Below the pieces are notes generated by a model. The model saw only the letters and a list, made by a program, of their open reading frames with translations, searched no databases and had not been told where the DNA came from. From the NCBI RefSeq assembly GCF_019216885.1, contig NZ_JAAQRC020000003.1, positions 186,001 to 250,000 of the forward strand: 64,000 bases of DNA, in the 5' to 3' direction. The translations under genes and the position numbers were made by a program. This DNA comes from Methylobacterium sp. SyP6R (lineage in GTDB: Bacteria; Pseudomonadota; Alphaproteobacteria; Rhizobiales; Beijerinckiaceae). Of this stretch, positions 18,245 through 26,501 are shown in pieces; the first letter of the stretch is position 1; every line of letters starts with the position of its first letter.

Positions 18245-18308
18245 CGCTGTCTGCGAGCCTCCCGGCCACCACCCACGGGGGGGGGGGCCGGGAGGCTCGC
18301 AGACAGCG
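18245..18308. repeat. Perfect 23-bp inverted repeat with an 11-G tract
   Basis: CGCTGTCTGCGAGCCTCCCG (plus GCC) at 18245-18267 is exactly complementary to 18286-18308, separated by an 18-nt loop. Positions 18277-18287 are eleven consecutive Gs spanning loop and stem. It lies 75 bp beyond the stop of the first subtilase copy and before the FkbM gene. It could end transcription of the protease gene, although no T-run follows on the minus strand. The G-run could vary in length. Confidence 0.75.
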
Positions 18309-18382
18309 CGGGCGATTGCGGGGGGCACGCGCATCGGAGTGGCAGCGAGAATCTCGGGCGCGTCGCCTCGGCCGGTCGCGCT

Positions 18383-20605
18383 TCACGCGAGGATGAGGCC
18401 GTGCTGGAACGCGGCGCTGTGGTTGTTGAGGTTCTCGAGGCTCTGAGCAAAGCCGATCAGCACCTCGGCCCGGTCGAGCACGCCGTGGTCGAGGGCATTC
18501 GTCCAGTTGGCAAGGCCCTGCGCGTCCGGCGCCCGGTGCAGGGCGTTCTCGTAGAGCTCGTGCACGAAGGTGGTGTTGCTGGTGCTGGCGCCGTAGTTCT
18601 GGACAAATTCCTGCGAGTCGACGAATTGCTGGGCCACCCACTTCAGGCTGCTGCCGGTGTCGAGCACGTTCGTCCAGTTGACCAGGCCACCCGCATCGGG
18701 CGCCCGGTCGAAGGCCGCGCCGTAGAGCAGGGCCGCCGCGCTGGCATTGCCCTGGACGTCGAGCACCACCGTCTTGTCGTTGAACTGCACCTGCGAGACG
18801 CCGCTGACCAGGTCCATCTTGCCGTCGGCACGGATCAGCTGCCAGGAGCCGTCGCCCTGCTTGACGAAGTTCCAGTCGCCGTAGTTGCCGGATTCGACAA
18901 GCCGGTCCTGCCCGCCGCCACCGGTGACGATGCTGTTGCCGCTGCCGCTTACGAAGACGTCGCTGGCCTTGCCGCCGACGAAGGTGGTGATGCCGTGCCC
19001 GCCGACCAGCGTGTTGCCGAGGTCGTTGGCGATGAGCGTGACGTGACCGTCGCCGGCATAGGCCGTCTTGACCGTGCTGTCGGCGCTCAGCGTCATGGCG
19101 TGCCCGGCGATCGTCGAGGTCGCACCGGCATGCAGGTCGATGACGTCGTTGCTCGTCGTCGCGGCGGCGTTGATCACCGCGTGGCCCGAATTGGCGTGGA
19201 TGACGTCCCGACCCGAGCCGAGGGAGCCATAGGCGTCGGTGAACACGAAGATGTCGTCGGAAAGCCCCGCGTCGGCGCCGTGCAGCGCCAGCGTCGCGCC
19301 GGTGAAGTTCCCGGTGGCCGCGCCCGCGCCCTCGCTCACCTTCAGGGTCCACTGACCCGCGCCGCCCTCGCTCAGGAACGCGTTCGAGCTGAAGGTGAAG
19401 GACTGGAACGCCGCGCTGCCGCCGTCATGGTCGAGCAGCGTGCTGACCGTGCCGTCCGGCGAGATCAGCTGCACCGTGAGGTCGCCGACCTTAGAGTGGG
19501 TACCCTGCAGCGTGATCTCGGCGGTCTCCACGTTGATCGCCTGGCCGACCGTGAAGGTGTAGCTGATGCTCGACCCGGCGGTCAGGGTCTTGGCCTGCGC
19601 TGCCGCGACGCTGAGGTTGAGCTCGTTCGCCGAGGTGTTCTGGCCGCCCCAGGTCTCGGCGAGGCGCACGGCGGTGCGGGCATCGACGACGCCGTAGCCG
19701 GTGTCGTTCGAGAACTTCAGGCCGCCGCCGTTCCAGTGGTCGGCGCCGTTGGTGGTGGTGGCGATCCCGGCGGGCTGCTCGGCGGCGTAGGCCAGGATGG
19801 TCTTGACGTCGCGCCAGCCGAGGTTCGGGTTGGCCTGCAGCATCAGGGCGGCGACGCCGCTGACCTGCGGCGCGGCGGCGGAGGTGCCGCCGAACTGGTC
19901 CGTCGTGTCGCCGGCCGAGTAGCCGGCCGCGCCGGCGAGGTCCGTCGTGGTCAGCGCGCGGGCGCCGCCGCTCGAGGGAGCGGCGACCAGCACCGAGGCG
20001 CCGCCATTCGAGTAGCTCGCGGCCTTGCCCTCCGAGGTCACCGCCGCGACGGTCACCATGTGACGGTCGTTGGTGAAGTTCGACAGGTTGGTGTCGCCGC
20101 CGGTCGCCCGGCCGTTGCCTGCCGCCACGACCTGCGTCGTGCCGAGGCCGCCCCGGCCGTGGTCGGCCGCATTCGACAGGTCGGCAAAGAATGCCGACCA
20201 CGAGGCCTGGGCCCGATTGACGTAGAGCGACGCGTCCCAGCCCCAGGAGTTGTTGGCGACATCGAAGTTCACGGCGTTCGCCATGGTGGTGGCGACCTTG
20301 CTGGCCGAGACGCCGACGACCTGGAAGCTCGACAGCGTCGCATCGTAGGCGACGCCGATCGGCGCGGCGGCCGAGGGCTTGGCGTTGAGCAGGCCGGTCA
20401 CCGCCGTCGCGTGCTGGCCGTTATCGTCGAACACCGCGATGCTGACGCCGGCGCCGGTCGCCTGCTTCCAGGCACCCGTTGCATCGATGCCGACCGTGCC
20501 GGTGCCGCTCTGCAGGTTCCACATCGCCTGGTTCGCGATGGCCGGGGCGCTGGTGTTGGAGGACAGGGCGTTGGCAAGAGTAGACCAGGTGGTGGGGGCC
20601 GACAT
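18383..20605 (-). CDS. Subtilisin-like protein with P domain and DUF4214 repeats (copy 1)
   Basis: 740 aa from ATG 20605. No Sec signal peptide; the acidic Gly-rich C-terminus suits type I secretion. Order: S8 subtilase domain (about 40-315), P/proprotein-convertase beta domain (about 340-445), a Gly/Asp-rich beta segment (450-600), and two DUF4214 units (about 620-740; RAPDAGGLVNWTNVLDTGSS, LYENALHRAPDAQGLANWTN). The Ser motif GTSAAAPQVSG (Ser242) and oxyanion AAGN (Asn164) are intact. The Asp and His motifs are fused into AVFDDNGQHATAVTGLL (Asp60/61, His65), so the usual 25-40 residue stretch between them is missing. Proteolytic activity is therefore doubtful. DNA-identical to copy 2. Confidence 0.85.
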   Translation of the reverse strand: MSAPTTWSTLANALSSNTSAPAIANQAMWNLQSGTGTVGIDATGAWKQATGAGVSIAVFDDNGQHATAVTGLLNAKPSAAAPIGVAYDATLSSFQVVGVSASKVATTMANAVNFDVANNSWGWDASLYVNRAQASWSAFFADLSNAADHGRGGLGTTQVVAAGNGRATGGDTNLSNFTNDRHMVTVAAVTSEGKAASYSNGGASVLVAAPSSGGARALTTTDLAGAAGYSAGDTTDQFGGTSAAAPQVSGVAALMLQANPNLGWRDVKTILAYAAEQPAGIATTTNGADHWNGGGLKFSNDTGYGVVDARTAVRLAETWGGQNTSANELNLSVAAAQAKTLTAGSSISYTFTVGQAINVETAEITLQGTHSKVGDLTVQLISPDGTVSTLLDHDGGSAAFQSFTFSSNAFLSEGGAGQWTLKVSEGAGAATGNFTGATLALHGADAGLSDDIFVFTDAYGSLGSGRDVIHANSGHAVINAAATTSNDVIDLHAGATSTIAGHAMTLSADSTVKTAYAGDGHVTLIANDLGNTLVGGHGITTFVGGKASDVFVSGSGNSIVTGGGGQDRLVESGNYGDWNFVKQGDGSWQLIRADGKMDLVSGVSQVQFNDKTVVLDVQGNASAAALLYGAAFDRAPDAGGLVNWTNVLDTGSSLKWVAQQFVDSQEFVQNYGASTSNTTFVHELYENALHRAPDAQGLANWTNALDHGVLDRAEVLIGFAQSLENLNNHSAAFQHGLILA

Positions 20606-20903
20606 CGTTCTGCTCCGAAGAAGTTGAGAGCAAAATGCCGGTATCGCCTGTCCAATCGGTTGAAATCTAAAGTTAAACGAATGCCACCGGTGCGCATCCT
20701 GAATAGAATGCCAACTCAGTCTTTGATTAACCTCACTAAGTTGCAATATGAATAGGATCTAAATGCAAGTGTAAACTTCAGACGCTGTAAACTGAACGAA
20801 TGGTTGCTGCTGGCCGATCGAAAGCGACCTGTGAGATTAGGGAGTTGTGAAGCCTGCCCGGTAGGAGGTCGTGAAGCTTGACGATCGGTGAGCCGAGGCC
20901 GGC
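18383..20903. repeat. Tandem duplication unit 1 (about 2.52 kb)
   Basis: Direct repeat of 20989-23509 at a constant offset of 2606 bp, apparently base-for-base identical. It includes the whole subtilase-like gene and about 300 bp upstream of its start, so both copies carry the same promoter. Beyond 20903 the match continues in diverged form for about 65 bp (compare 20904-20975 with 23510-23580), showing that the original unit was larger. Confidence 0.9.
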
Positions 20904-20988
20904 TTCACGCAAGTCCCAGGGGCCGGCGCGGTGTCTGCAGGATTGCGCCCCGCAGGCCCGCGGCCGGCCTCCTGCCGCGATCCGCGCC
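20606..20988. promoter_or_regulatory. Upstream region of subtilase copy 1 / junction of the tandem repeat
   Basis: 383 bp between the two copies. The first 298 bp are identical to the region upstream of copy 2 and contain an AT-rich stretch (about 20640-20790) likely to hold the promoter. The last 85 bp (20904-20988) resemble, with mismatches, the DNA after 23510. No gene seen. Confidence 0.5.
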
Positions 20989-23211
20989 TCACGCGAGGAT
21001 GAGGCCGTGCTGGAACGCGGCGCTGTGGTTGTTGAGGTTCTCGAGGCTCTGAGCAAAGCCGATCAGCACCTCGGCCCGGTCGAGCACGCCGTGGTCGAGG
21101 GCATTCGTCCAGTTGGCAAGGCCCTGCGCGTCCGGCGCCCGGTGCAGGGCGTTCTCGTAGAGCTCGTGCACGAAGGTGGTGTTGCTGGTGCTGGCGCCGT
21201 AGTTCTGGACAAATTCCTGCGAGTCGACGAATTGCTGGGCCACCCACTTCAGGCTGCTGCCGGTGTCGAGCACGTTCGTCCAGTTGACCAGGCCACCCGC
21301 ATCGGGCGCCCGGTCGAAGGCCGCGCCGTAGAGCAGGGCCGCCGCGCTGGCATTGCCCTGGACGTCGAGCACCACCGTCTTGTCGTTGAACTGCACCTGC
21401 GAGACGCCGCTGACCAGGTCCATCTTGCCGTCGGCACGGATCAGCTGCCAGGAGCCGTCGCCCTGCTTGACGAAGTTCCAGTCGCCGTAGTTGCCGGATT
21501 CGACAAGCCGGTCCTGCCCGCCGCCACCGGTGACGATGCTGTTGCCGCTGCCGCTTACGAAGACGTCGCTGGCCTTGCCGCCGACGAAGGTGGTGATGCC
21601 GTGCCCGCCGACCAGCGTGTTGCCGAGGTCGTTGGCGATGAGCGTGACGTGACCGTCGCCGGCATAGGCCGTCTTGACCGTGCTGTCGGCGCTCAGCGTC
21701 ATGGCGTGCCCGGCGATCGTCGAGGTCGCACCGGCATGCAGGTCGATGACGTCGTTGCTCGTCGTCGCGGCGGCGTTGATCACCGCGTGGCCCGAATTGG
21801 CGTGGATGACGTCCCGACCCGAGCCGAGGGAGCCATAGGCGTCGGTGAACACGAAGATGTCGTCGGAAAGCCCCGCGTCGGCGCCGTGCAGCGCCAGCGT
21901 CGCGCCGGTGAAGTTCCCGGTGGCCGCGCCCGCGCCCTCGCTCACCTTCAGGGTCCACTGACCCGCGCCGCCCTCGCTCAGGAACGCGTTCGAGCTGAAG
22001 GTGAAGGACTGGAACGCCGCGCTGCCGCCGTCATGGTCGAGCAGCGTGCTGACCGTGCCGTCCGGCGAGATCAGCTGCACCGTGAGGTCGCCGACCTTAG
22101 AGTGGGTACCCTGCAGCGTGATCTCGGCGGTCTCCACGTTGATCGCCTGGCCGACCGTGAAGGTGTAGCTGATGCTCGACCCGGCGGTCAGGGTCTTGGC
22201 CTGCGCTGCCGCGACGCTGAGGTTGAGCTCGTTCGCCGAGGTGTTCTGGCCGCCCCAGGTCTCGGCGAGGCGCACGGCGGTGCGGGCATCGACGACGCCG
22301 TAGCCGGTGTCGTTCGAGAACTTCAGGCCGCCGCCGTTCCAGTGGTCGGCGCCGTTGGTGGTGGTGGCGATCCCGGCGGGCTGCTCGGCGGCGTAGGCCA
22401 GGATGGTCTTGACGTCGCGCCAGCCGAGGTTCGGGTTGGCCTGCAGCATCAGGGCGGCGACGCCGCTGACCTGCGGCGCGGCGGCGGAGGTGCCGCCGAA
22501 CTGGTCCGTCGTGTCGCCGGCCGAGTAGCCGGCCGCGCCGGCGAGGTCCGTCGTGGTCAGCGCGCGGGCGCCGCCGCTCGAGGGAGCGGCGACCAGCACC
22601 GAGGCGCCGCCATTCGAGTAGCTCGCGGCCTTGCCCTCCGAGGTCACCGCCGCGACGGTCACCATGTGACGGTCGTTGGTGAAGTTCGACAGGTTGGTGT
22701 CGCCGCCGGTCGCCCGGCCGTTGCCTGCCGCCACGACCTGCGTCGTGCCGAGGCCGCCCCGGCCGTGGTCGGCCGCATTCGACAGGTCGGCAAAGAATGC
22801 CGACCACGAGGCCTGGGCCCGATTGACGTAGAGCGACGCGTCCCAGCCCCAGGAGTTGTTGGCGACATCGAAGTTCACGGCGTTCGCCATGGTGGTGGCG
22901 ACCTTGCTGGCCGAGACGCCGACGACCTGGAAGCTCGACAGCGTCGCATCGTAGGCGACGCCGATCGGCGCGGCGGCCGAGGGCTTGGCGTTGAGCAGGC
23001 CGGTCACCGCCGTCGCGTGCTGGCCGTTATCGTCGAACACCGCGATGCTGACGCCGGCGCCGGTCGCCTGCTTCCAGGCACCCGTTGCATCGATGCCGAC
23101 CGTGCCGGTGCCGCTCTGCAGGTTCCACATCGCCTGGTTCGCGATGGCCGGGGCGCTGGTGTTGGAGGACAGGGCGTTGGCAAGAGTAGACCAGGTGGTG
23201 GGGGCCGACAT
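20989..23211 (-). CDS. Subtilisin-like protein with P domain and DUF4214 repeats (copy 2)
   Basis: 740 aa from ATG 23211, same sequence as copy 1. It therefore has the same fused Asp-His motif (FDDNGQHATAVTGLL), intact Ser242 motif, P domain and C-terminal DUF4214 pair. The shared Asp-His contraction shows that this change predates the duplication or was spread by conversion. Likely exported by the type I system at 41-46 kb (inference). A duplicate of this identity doubles gene dosage and is a substrate for RecA-mediated collapse or further expansion. Confidence 0.85.
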   Translation of the reverse strand: MSAPTTWSTLANALSSNTSAPAIANQAMWNLQSGTGTVGIDATGAWKQATGAGVSIAVFDDNGQHATAVTGLLNAKPSAAAPIGVAYDATLSSFQVVGVSASKVATTMANAVNFDVANNSWGWDASLYVNRAQASWSAFFADLSNAADHGRGGLGTTQVVAAGNGRATGGDTNLSNFTNDRHMVTVAAVTSEGKAASYSNGGASVLVAAPSSGGARALTTTDLAGAAGYSAGDTTDQFGGTSAAAPQVSGVAALMLQANPNLGWRDVKTILAYAAEQPAGIATTTNGADHWNGGGLKFSNDTGYGVVDARTAVRLAETWGGQNTSANELNLSVAAAQAKTLTAGSSISYTFTVGQAINVETAEITLQGTHSKVGDLTVQLISPDGTVSTLLDHDGGSAAFQSFTFSSNAFLSEGGAGQWTLKVSEGAGAATGNFTGATLALHGADAGLSDDIFVFTDAYGSLGSGRDVIHANSGHAVINAAATTSNDVIDLHAGATSTIAGHAMTLSADSTVKTAYAGDGHVTLIANDLGNTLVGGHGITTFVGGKASDVFVSGSGNSIVTGGGGQDRLVESGNYGDWNFVKQGDGSWQLIRADGKMDLVSGVSQVQFNDKTVVLDVQGNASAAALLYGAAFDRAPDAGGLVNWTNVLDTGSSLKWVAQQFVDSQEFVQNYGASTSNTTFVHELYENALHRAPDAQGLANWTNALDHGVLDRAEVLIGFAQSLENLNNHSAAFQHGLILA

Positions 23212-23509
23212 CGTTCTGCTCCGAAGAAGTTGAGAGCAAAATGCCGGTATCGCCTGTCCAATCGGTTGAAATCTAAAGTTAAACGAATGCCACCGGTGCG
23301 CATCCTGAATAGAATGCCAACTCAGTCTTTGATTAACCTCACTAAGTTGCAATATGAATAGGATCTAAATGCAAGTGTAAACTTCAGACGCTGTAAACTG
23401 AACGAATGGTTGCTGCTGGCCGATCGAAAGCGACCTGTGAGATTAGGGAGTTGTGAAGCCTGCCCGGTAGGAGGTCGTGAAGCTTGACGATCGGTGAGCC
23501 GAGGCCGGC
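20989..23509. repeat. Tandem duplication unit 2 (about 2.52 kb)
   Basis: Second copy of the direct repeat starting at the stop codon of the subtilase gene. Both units share sequence through GAGGCCGGC at 23501-23509 and differ immediately after it. High identity over coding and non-coding parts alike points to a very recent duplication or ongoing conversion. Confidence 0.9.
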
Positions 23510-23751
23510 CTTGCGCAGGCCCAGGGGCCGGCGCGGTATCTGCAGGATCGCGCCCCGCAGGCCCACGGCCGCGCGCTCCGGGTGACCGACTCGTCAGCCG
23601 CTTCGGTACTGTCCTGGGCCGGTCCACCGGCTTGCGCCAGGACGAAGCCTCATGCACAAGAGTATCCGCCGTAAGGAAGAGGCGACGTGGCACAATCCTT
23701 CGCAGGGACGGCCGTCGCGGTGACCATTCTGCTCCAGATCAGGTTTGCGTG

Positions 23752-24168
23752 ATGAAGGTCGAGCCGCGGTCGGCGAACGTCGTGATCAACGTGCTGGCGG
23801 CTTGCGCGGCGCTGCTCTCGGTCGTCGGCACCGGCTACATTATCAACCACGCCTTCCAGGCCCGACGCGCCGAGGACGATACGGCCGCCCTGACGATGAA
23901 TGCCATCGCGGGCGATCTCGACAGTCGGCGCACCCTCGCGGCCTGTTACGTCGACGGCTGCCCGCCGCTGCCGCGCTCCGAGATCATCGCTTGCGCCTGG
24001 CGCAAGATCATCGCCGAGGGGGCGGATAGCGTCGCGGACGACCAGGCGCGGCTGCGTTCGGTCTGCGATCCACTGACGACGAGCGAGCTGGAGATCTCCG
24101 AGAACGCGAAGGCCTCACTCCAGCGCCGCATCCAGGCCAGGCGCGCGGCTGCGCGCGCGGAGCCGTGA
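23752..24168 (+). CDS. Hypothetical membrane-anchored protein
   Basis: 138 aa. One N-terminal membrane helix (VINVLAACAALLSVVGTGYI, residues about 10-30), then a soluble part with two Cys close together (LAACYVDGCPPLPRSE), a further CAWRKI Cys, and an Arg/Ala-rich helical tail. No family recognised. It is the first gene of a rightward run leading to a ParA-like ATPase; topology suggests a periplasmic domain. The spaced Cys residues could form disulfides there. Confidence 0.6.
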   Translation: MKVEPRSANVVINVLAACAALLSVVGTGYIINHAFQARRAEDDTAALTMNAIAGDLDSRRTLAACYVDGCPPLPRSEIIACAWRKIIAEGADSVADDQARLRSVCDPLTTSELEISENAKASLQRRIQARRAAARAEP

Positions 24169-24238
24169 TGATCCCGCGCGACCGCGCGCGCGGCGTCGAG
24201 AGGCCCCGCTGTATGCTCGCGCACGGCACCAGGCCCCG

Positions 24239-24904
24239 ATGCTCGTCTTGACGGTCGCTGCCCACAAGGGGGGCGCCGGCAAGAGCACCCTGAGCATCCT
24301 GCTCGCGTCGCTGTTCGCGCAGGCACGACTGCGCGTCGTCTTGATCGATACCGACGAGGGCCAGAACACGGCCTTTGCCTGGGCTTCGCGGCGCGCGATG
24401 ATCCAGCCGGCCGTGGTGACGATCGATTCGGCCGTTCGTCTGACCGATCTGATCGATGCGGCGCAGGGCCACGGCATCGATTTCTGCCTCATCGATACGC
24501 CCGCCGGGTACAGCGCCATGGGGCATGCCGCCATCGAGGCGGCCGACCTCATCGTCATCCCGACGAAGTGCGACGCAGCCGATCGCTGGGCGGTCCGCAC
24601 CACCGTCGAGGCGGCGCGGGAGGCAGGCAAGCCGTTCCTGATCGTGCCGACCGACGCGCCGCCGCGGCGCCTCGGACGCGAATGTCCCGAACTGCGCCTC
24701 CTGCGCGCCGACCTTGTAGATCTCGCGCCCCACCTGTGGGACGGCCAGCTGACCGAGCGGCGCGGCATCGGCCAGAGCATCGCCGAAGGGCGGGCTCCGA
24801 GCGAGATCGACTGGCAGGGCTCGACCAGCGAGGAGTGCCGGAACCTGTGGCGCCGCATCATGGAAGCGCTGCCGTCCGGTCGCGCGACGGCGGGTGCGCC
24901 GTGA
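24239..24904 (+). CDS. ParA/MinD-family ATPase
   Basis: 221 aa. Deviant Walker A VAAHKGGAGKSTLSILLASL (residues 6-25), Walker A' VVLIDTDEGQNTAFAWAS, and Walker B FCLIDTPAGYSAMG. Usual length for small orphan ParA proteins. No ParB gene or parS-like cluster is adjacent, so chromosome or plasmid partition is unlikely. Orphan ParAs often position envelope or secretion machinery, which fits this surface cluster (inference). No clear ribosome site precedes the ATG. The stop overlaps the next GTG start (GTGA). Confidence 0.85.
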   Translation: MLVLTVAAHKGGAGKSTLSILLASLFAQARLRVVLIDTDEGQNTAFAWASRRAMIQPAVVTIDSAVRLTDLIDAAQGHGIDFCLIDTPAGYSAMGHAAIEAADLIVIPTKCDAADRWAVRTTVEAAREAGKPFLIVPTDAPPRRLGRECPELRLLRADLVDLAPHLWDGQLTERRGIGQSIAEGRAPSEIDWQGSTSEECRNLWRRIMEALPSGRATAGAP

Positions 24905-25077
24905 CCGCTCCATATCGCCGGCCCGGAAAGCGCAGCCCGACGACGCGAGGGGCGGTTCAGCGCGATCGAGGCCGCATGGTCGACAGCCCGGTAGGATCTC
25001 CACCCTTAGCGGCATTCTTGGCCGCACACTTTGCCGGCGCTGATCCGGACGACCTCACCGAGGAAGCCTGCTCGTGA
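24901..25077 (+). CDS. Small hypothetical protein coupled to ParA and the next gene
   Basis: 58 aa from GTG 24901, overlapping the ParA stop as GTGA. Its own stop overlaps the next gene's GTG at 25074 in the same way. The N-terminus is Arg-rich (RRPGKRSPTTRGAVQRDRGR); the C-terminus is a short acidic helix (FLAAHFAGADPDDLTEEACS). No family recognised. The double GTGA coupling is the main support for it being translated; it could be a small adaptor of the ParA protein. Confidence 0.5.
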   Translation: MTAPYRRPGKRSPTTRGAVQRDRGRMVDSPVGSPPLAAFLAAHFAGADPDDLTEEACS

Positions 25078-26501
25078 CCTCCCATCCTCCTGCGTATCGT
25101 CCCCTCCCTGTCCTGTGCGCCCTGGTGGCCGGGGACGTGCCGTGGCGCGAAGCCGGCGTGCCAGCTGCAGTCGTGCGGGTCGAAGTCATCGGCCTCGTGC
25201 AGGACCGGCTCGTCTATCGGGCCGGTGATGGGCAAGAACTCACCACGTCGCTCCCACCCTCCGCATGCCTCGGGCTGTTCGCGACTGAGGCGAGCGTCGC
25301 ACTCATGCAGCAGGTCCGGGACTGGCTCGCACGCCAGGGCGCGACCGACCTGCCGGAGGTGACGCAGGTCGAGAGCGAGCCGGCGATGCTGATGCGCGTT
25401 CTCCTGGCGCGCCTCGCGTCCGAGGCGGGGGGCCTGGCCGAGGTCGCAAGCAGCCACGCCCGTCAGGTCACGGTCCTGCGGGCCGAGGTCGAGACCCAGG
25501 CATCGATCCGCGCGGATCTCGACCGCTTCATCGGGGATGTCGGGCTCGCGAGCCTCGTCTGCGTCTTTGCCACGGGAGACCCGGATTTCGAGACCCAAAT
25601 CGAGCTGACCCCGGGCGCAGCCCTGCGCCAGTTGCTGCCGGTGGCGAGCACGGGCGTGGCGGGAATCGCGATCGCCTGCGCGGCGAGCGCGCGGCGTCTC
25701 GCTCCGCTCCGTGTACGGCTGGTCGCCATCGAGGATGCGGCCATACTCGCGCAATGGCGGGTGGCGAGCCCGCAGGAGGATGGCTGGATCCGCTTGGGCC
25801 TGCCGCGCGCGCTCGCAGGCCTGACGCGCACGCTCGTGCTCGTGCTCGATTCGGCCTCGACGGATATCGCCTGCGCCAATCTCGCGCTCGGCGGCCATCA
25901 GGCGCTCGTCCCGGCGCAGCTCAGCGACGAGGCGACCGGCGAGAGCGTCGCCCCCCACTCCCTGGCGCTCAAGGTGTTCGCCGCGGTGCCGGGCACCACG
26001 CCGCCGCATCCCGCCGGAACCGTCATGCCGGACCCAGCCGATGCCGTGCCGGCGCCCTTCGCGCTGCGAACCGTCGGGCACGAGATCCTGGCCGGGGTCG
26101 TCGCCGAGCCGGCCCCGCCGGACGGGGAGGCTCCTGATACCATCTTCATGAGCAAGCACGGCGCAGTCCTCTGCAGGGCCGGCCGGCAGGGGCGCATCCC
26201 GGGGGCCTGCCCGGCCGGCGCACGCGGCATCCTGCTGCGGGCCCGGATACAGGCCGCTGCGCCGCTCACCCACGCGGCATGGTTCGGGGTCGAGGAGCCT
26301 GAACTCGCCGACGAGGCCGAGCCAGATCCGGCGCTCTGGCGGCAGGTGACGCTCGATGGCGAGACCCTCCGGGAAATCTCGATCCTGTTCGCCGAGCCGC
26401 TCGTGGAGCCGCGCGACCTGTTGATCGCTTCGGAGCCGGCCGCCCCGGTGAGCGATGATGCGGTGTGGATCGTGATCACTCAGATGCAGGCCTACCTGTG
26501 A
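25074..26501 (+). CDS. Uncharacterised protein of the glycosyltransferase-associated module (copy 1; possibly the DUF6212 family)
   Basis: 475 aa from GTG 25074. No catalytic motif recognised. A central coiled region (about 110-150) is followed by a beta-rich C-terminal half that resembles the protein at 46150: DGWIRLGLPRALAGLTRTLV against GGWIILSLNRAIDSPNKSVV, and LALKVFAAVPGTTPPHPAGT against LALRTWEAPPGTAVPVTANM. Both copies are followed by a GT2 glycosyltransferase, so the pair is a conserved unit. The lectin-like look of the C-terminal half suggests a carbohydrate-linked role (inference). The DUF6212 name is from memory and unchecked. Confidence 0.6.
   Translation: MTSHPPAYRPLPVLCALVAGDVPWREAGVPAAVVRVEVIGLVQDRLVYRAGDGQELTTSLPPSACLGLFATEASVALMQQVRDWLARQGATDLPEVTQVESEPAMLMRVLLARLASEAGGLAEVASSHARQVTVLRAEVETQASIRADLDRFIGDVGLASLVCVFATGDPDFETQIELTPGAALRQLLPVASTGVAGIAIACAASARRLAPLRVRLVAIEDAAILAQWRVASPQEDGWIRLGLPRALAGLTRTLVLVLDSASTDIACANLALGGHQALVPAQLSDEATGESVAPHSLALKVFAAVPGTTPPHPAGTVMPDPADAVPAPFALRTVGHEILAGVVAEPAPPDGEAPDTIFMSKHGAVLCRAGRQGRIPGACPAGARGILLRARIQAAAPLTHAAWFGVEEPELADEAEPDPALWRQVTLDGETLREISILFAEPLVEPRDLLIASEPAAPVSDDAVWIVITQMQAYL

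Noticed and set aside
18401..23361. Long plus-strand open frames (about 784 and 827 codons) opposite both subtilase copies
   Set aside because: They are antisense shadows created by the high-GC codon pattern; the encoded proteins are Arg/Gly/Val-rich with no domain, while the minus strand shows clear subtilase, P-domain and DUF4214 motifs.
24239..24904. Plasmid partition locus (replicon origin)
   Set aside because: No ParB, Rep protein, iterons or parS-like repeats are nearby; the ParA is an orphan inside a surface-gene operon.
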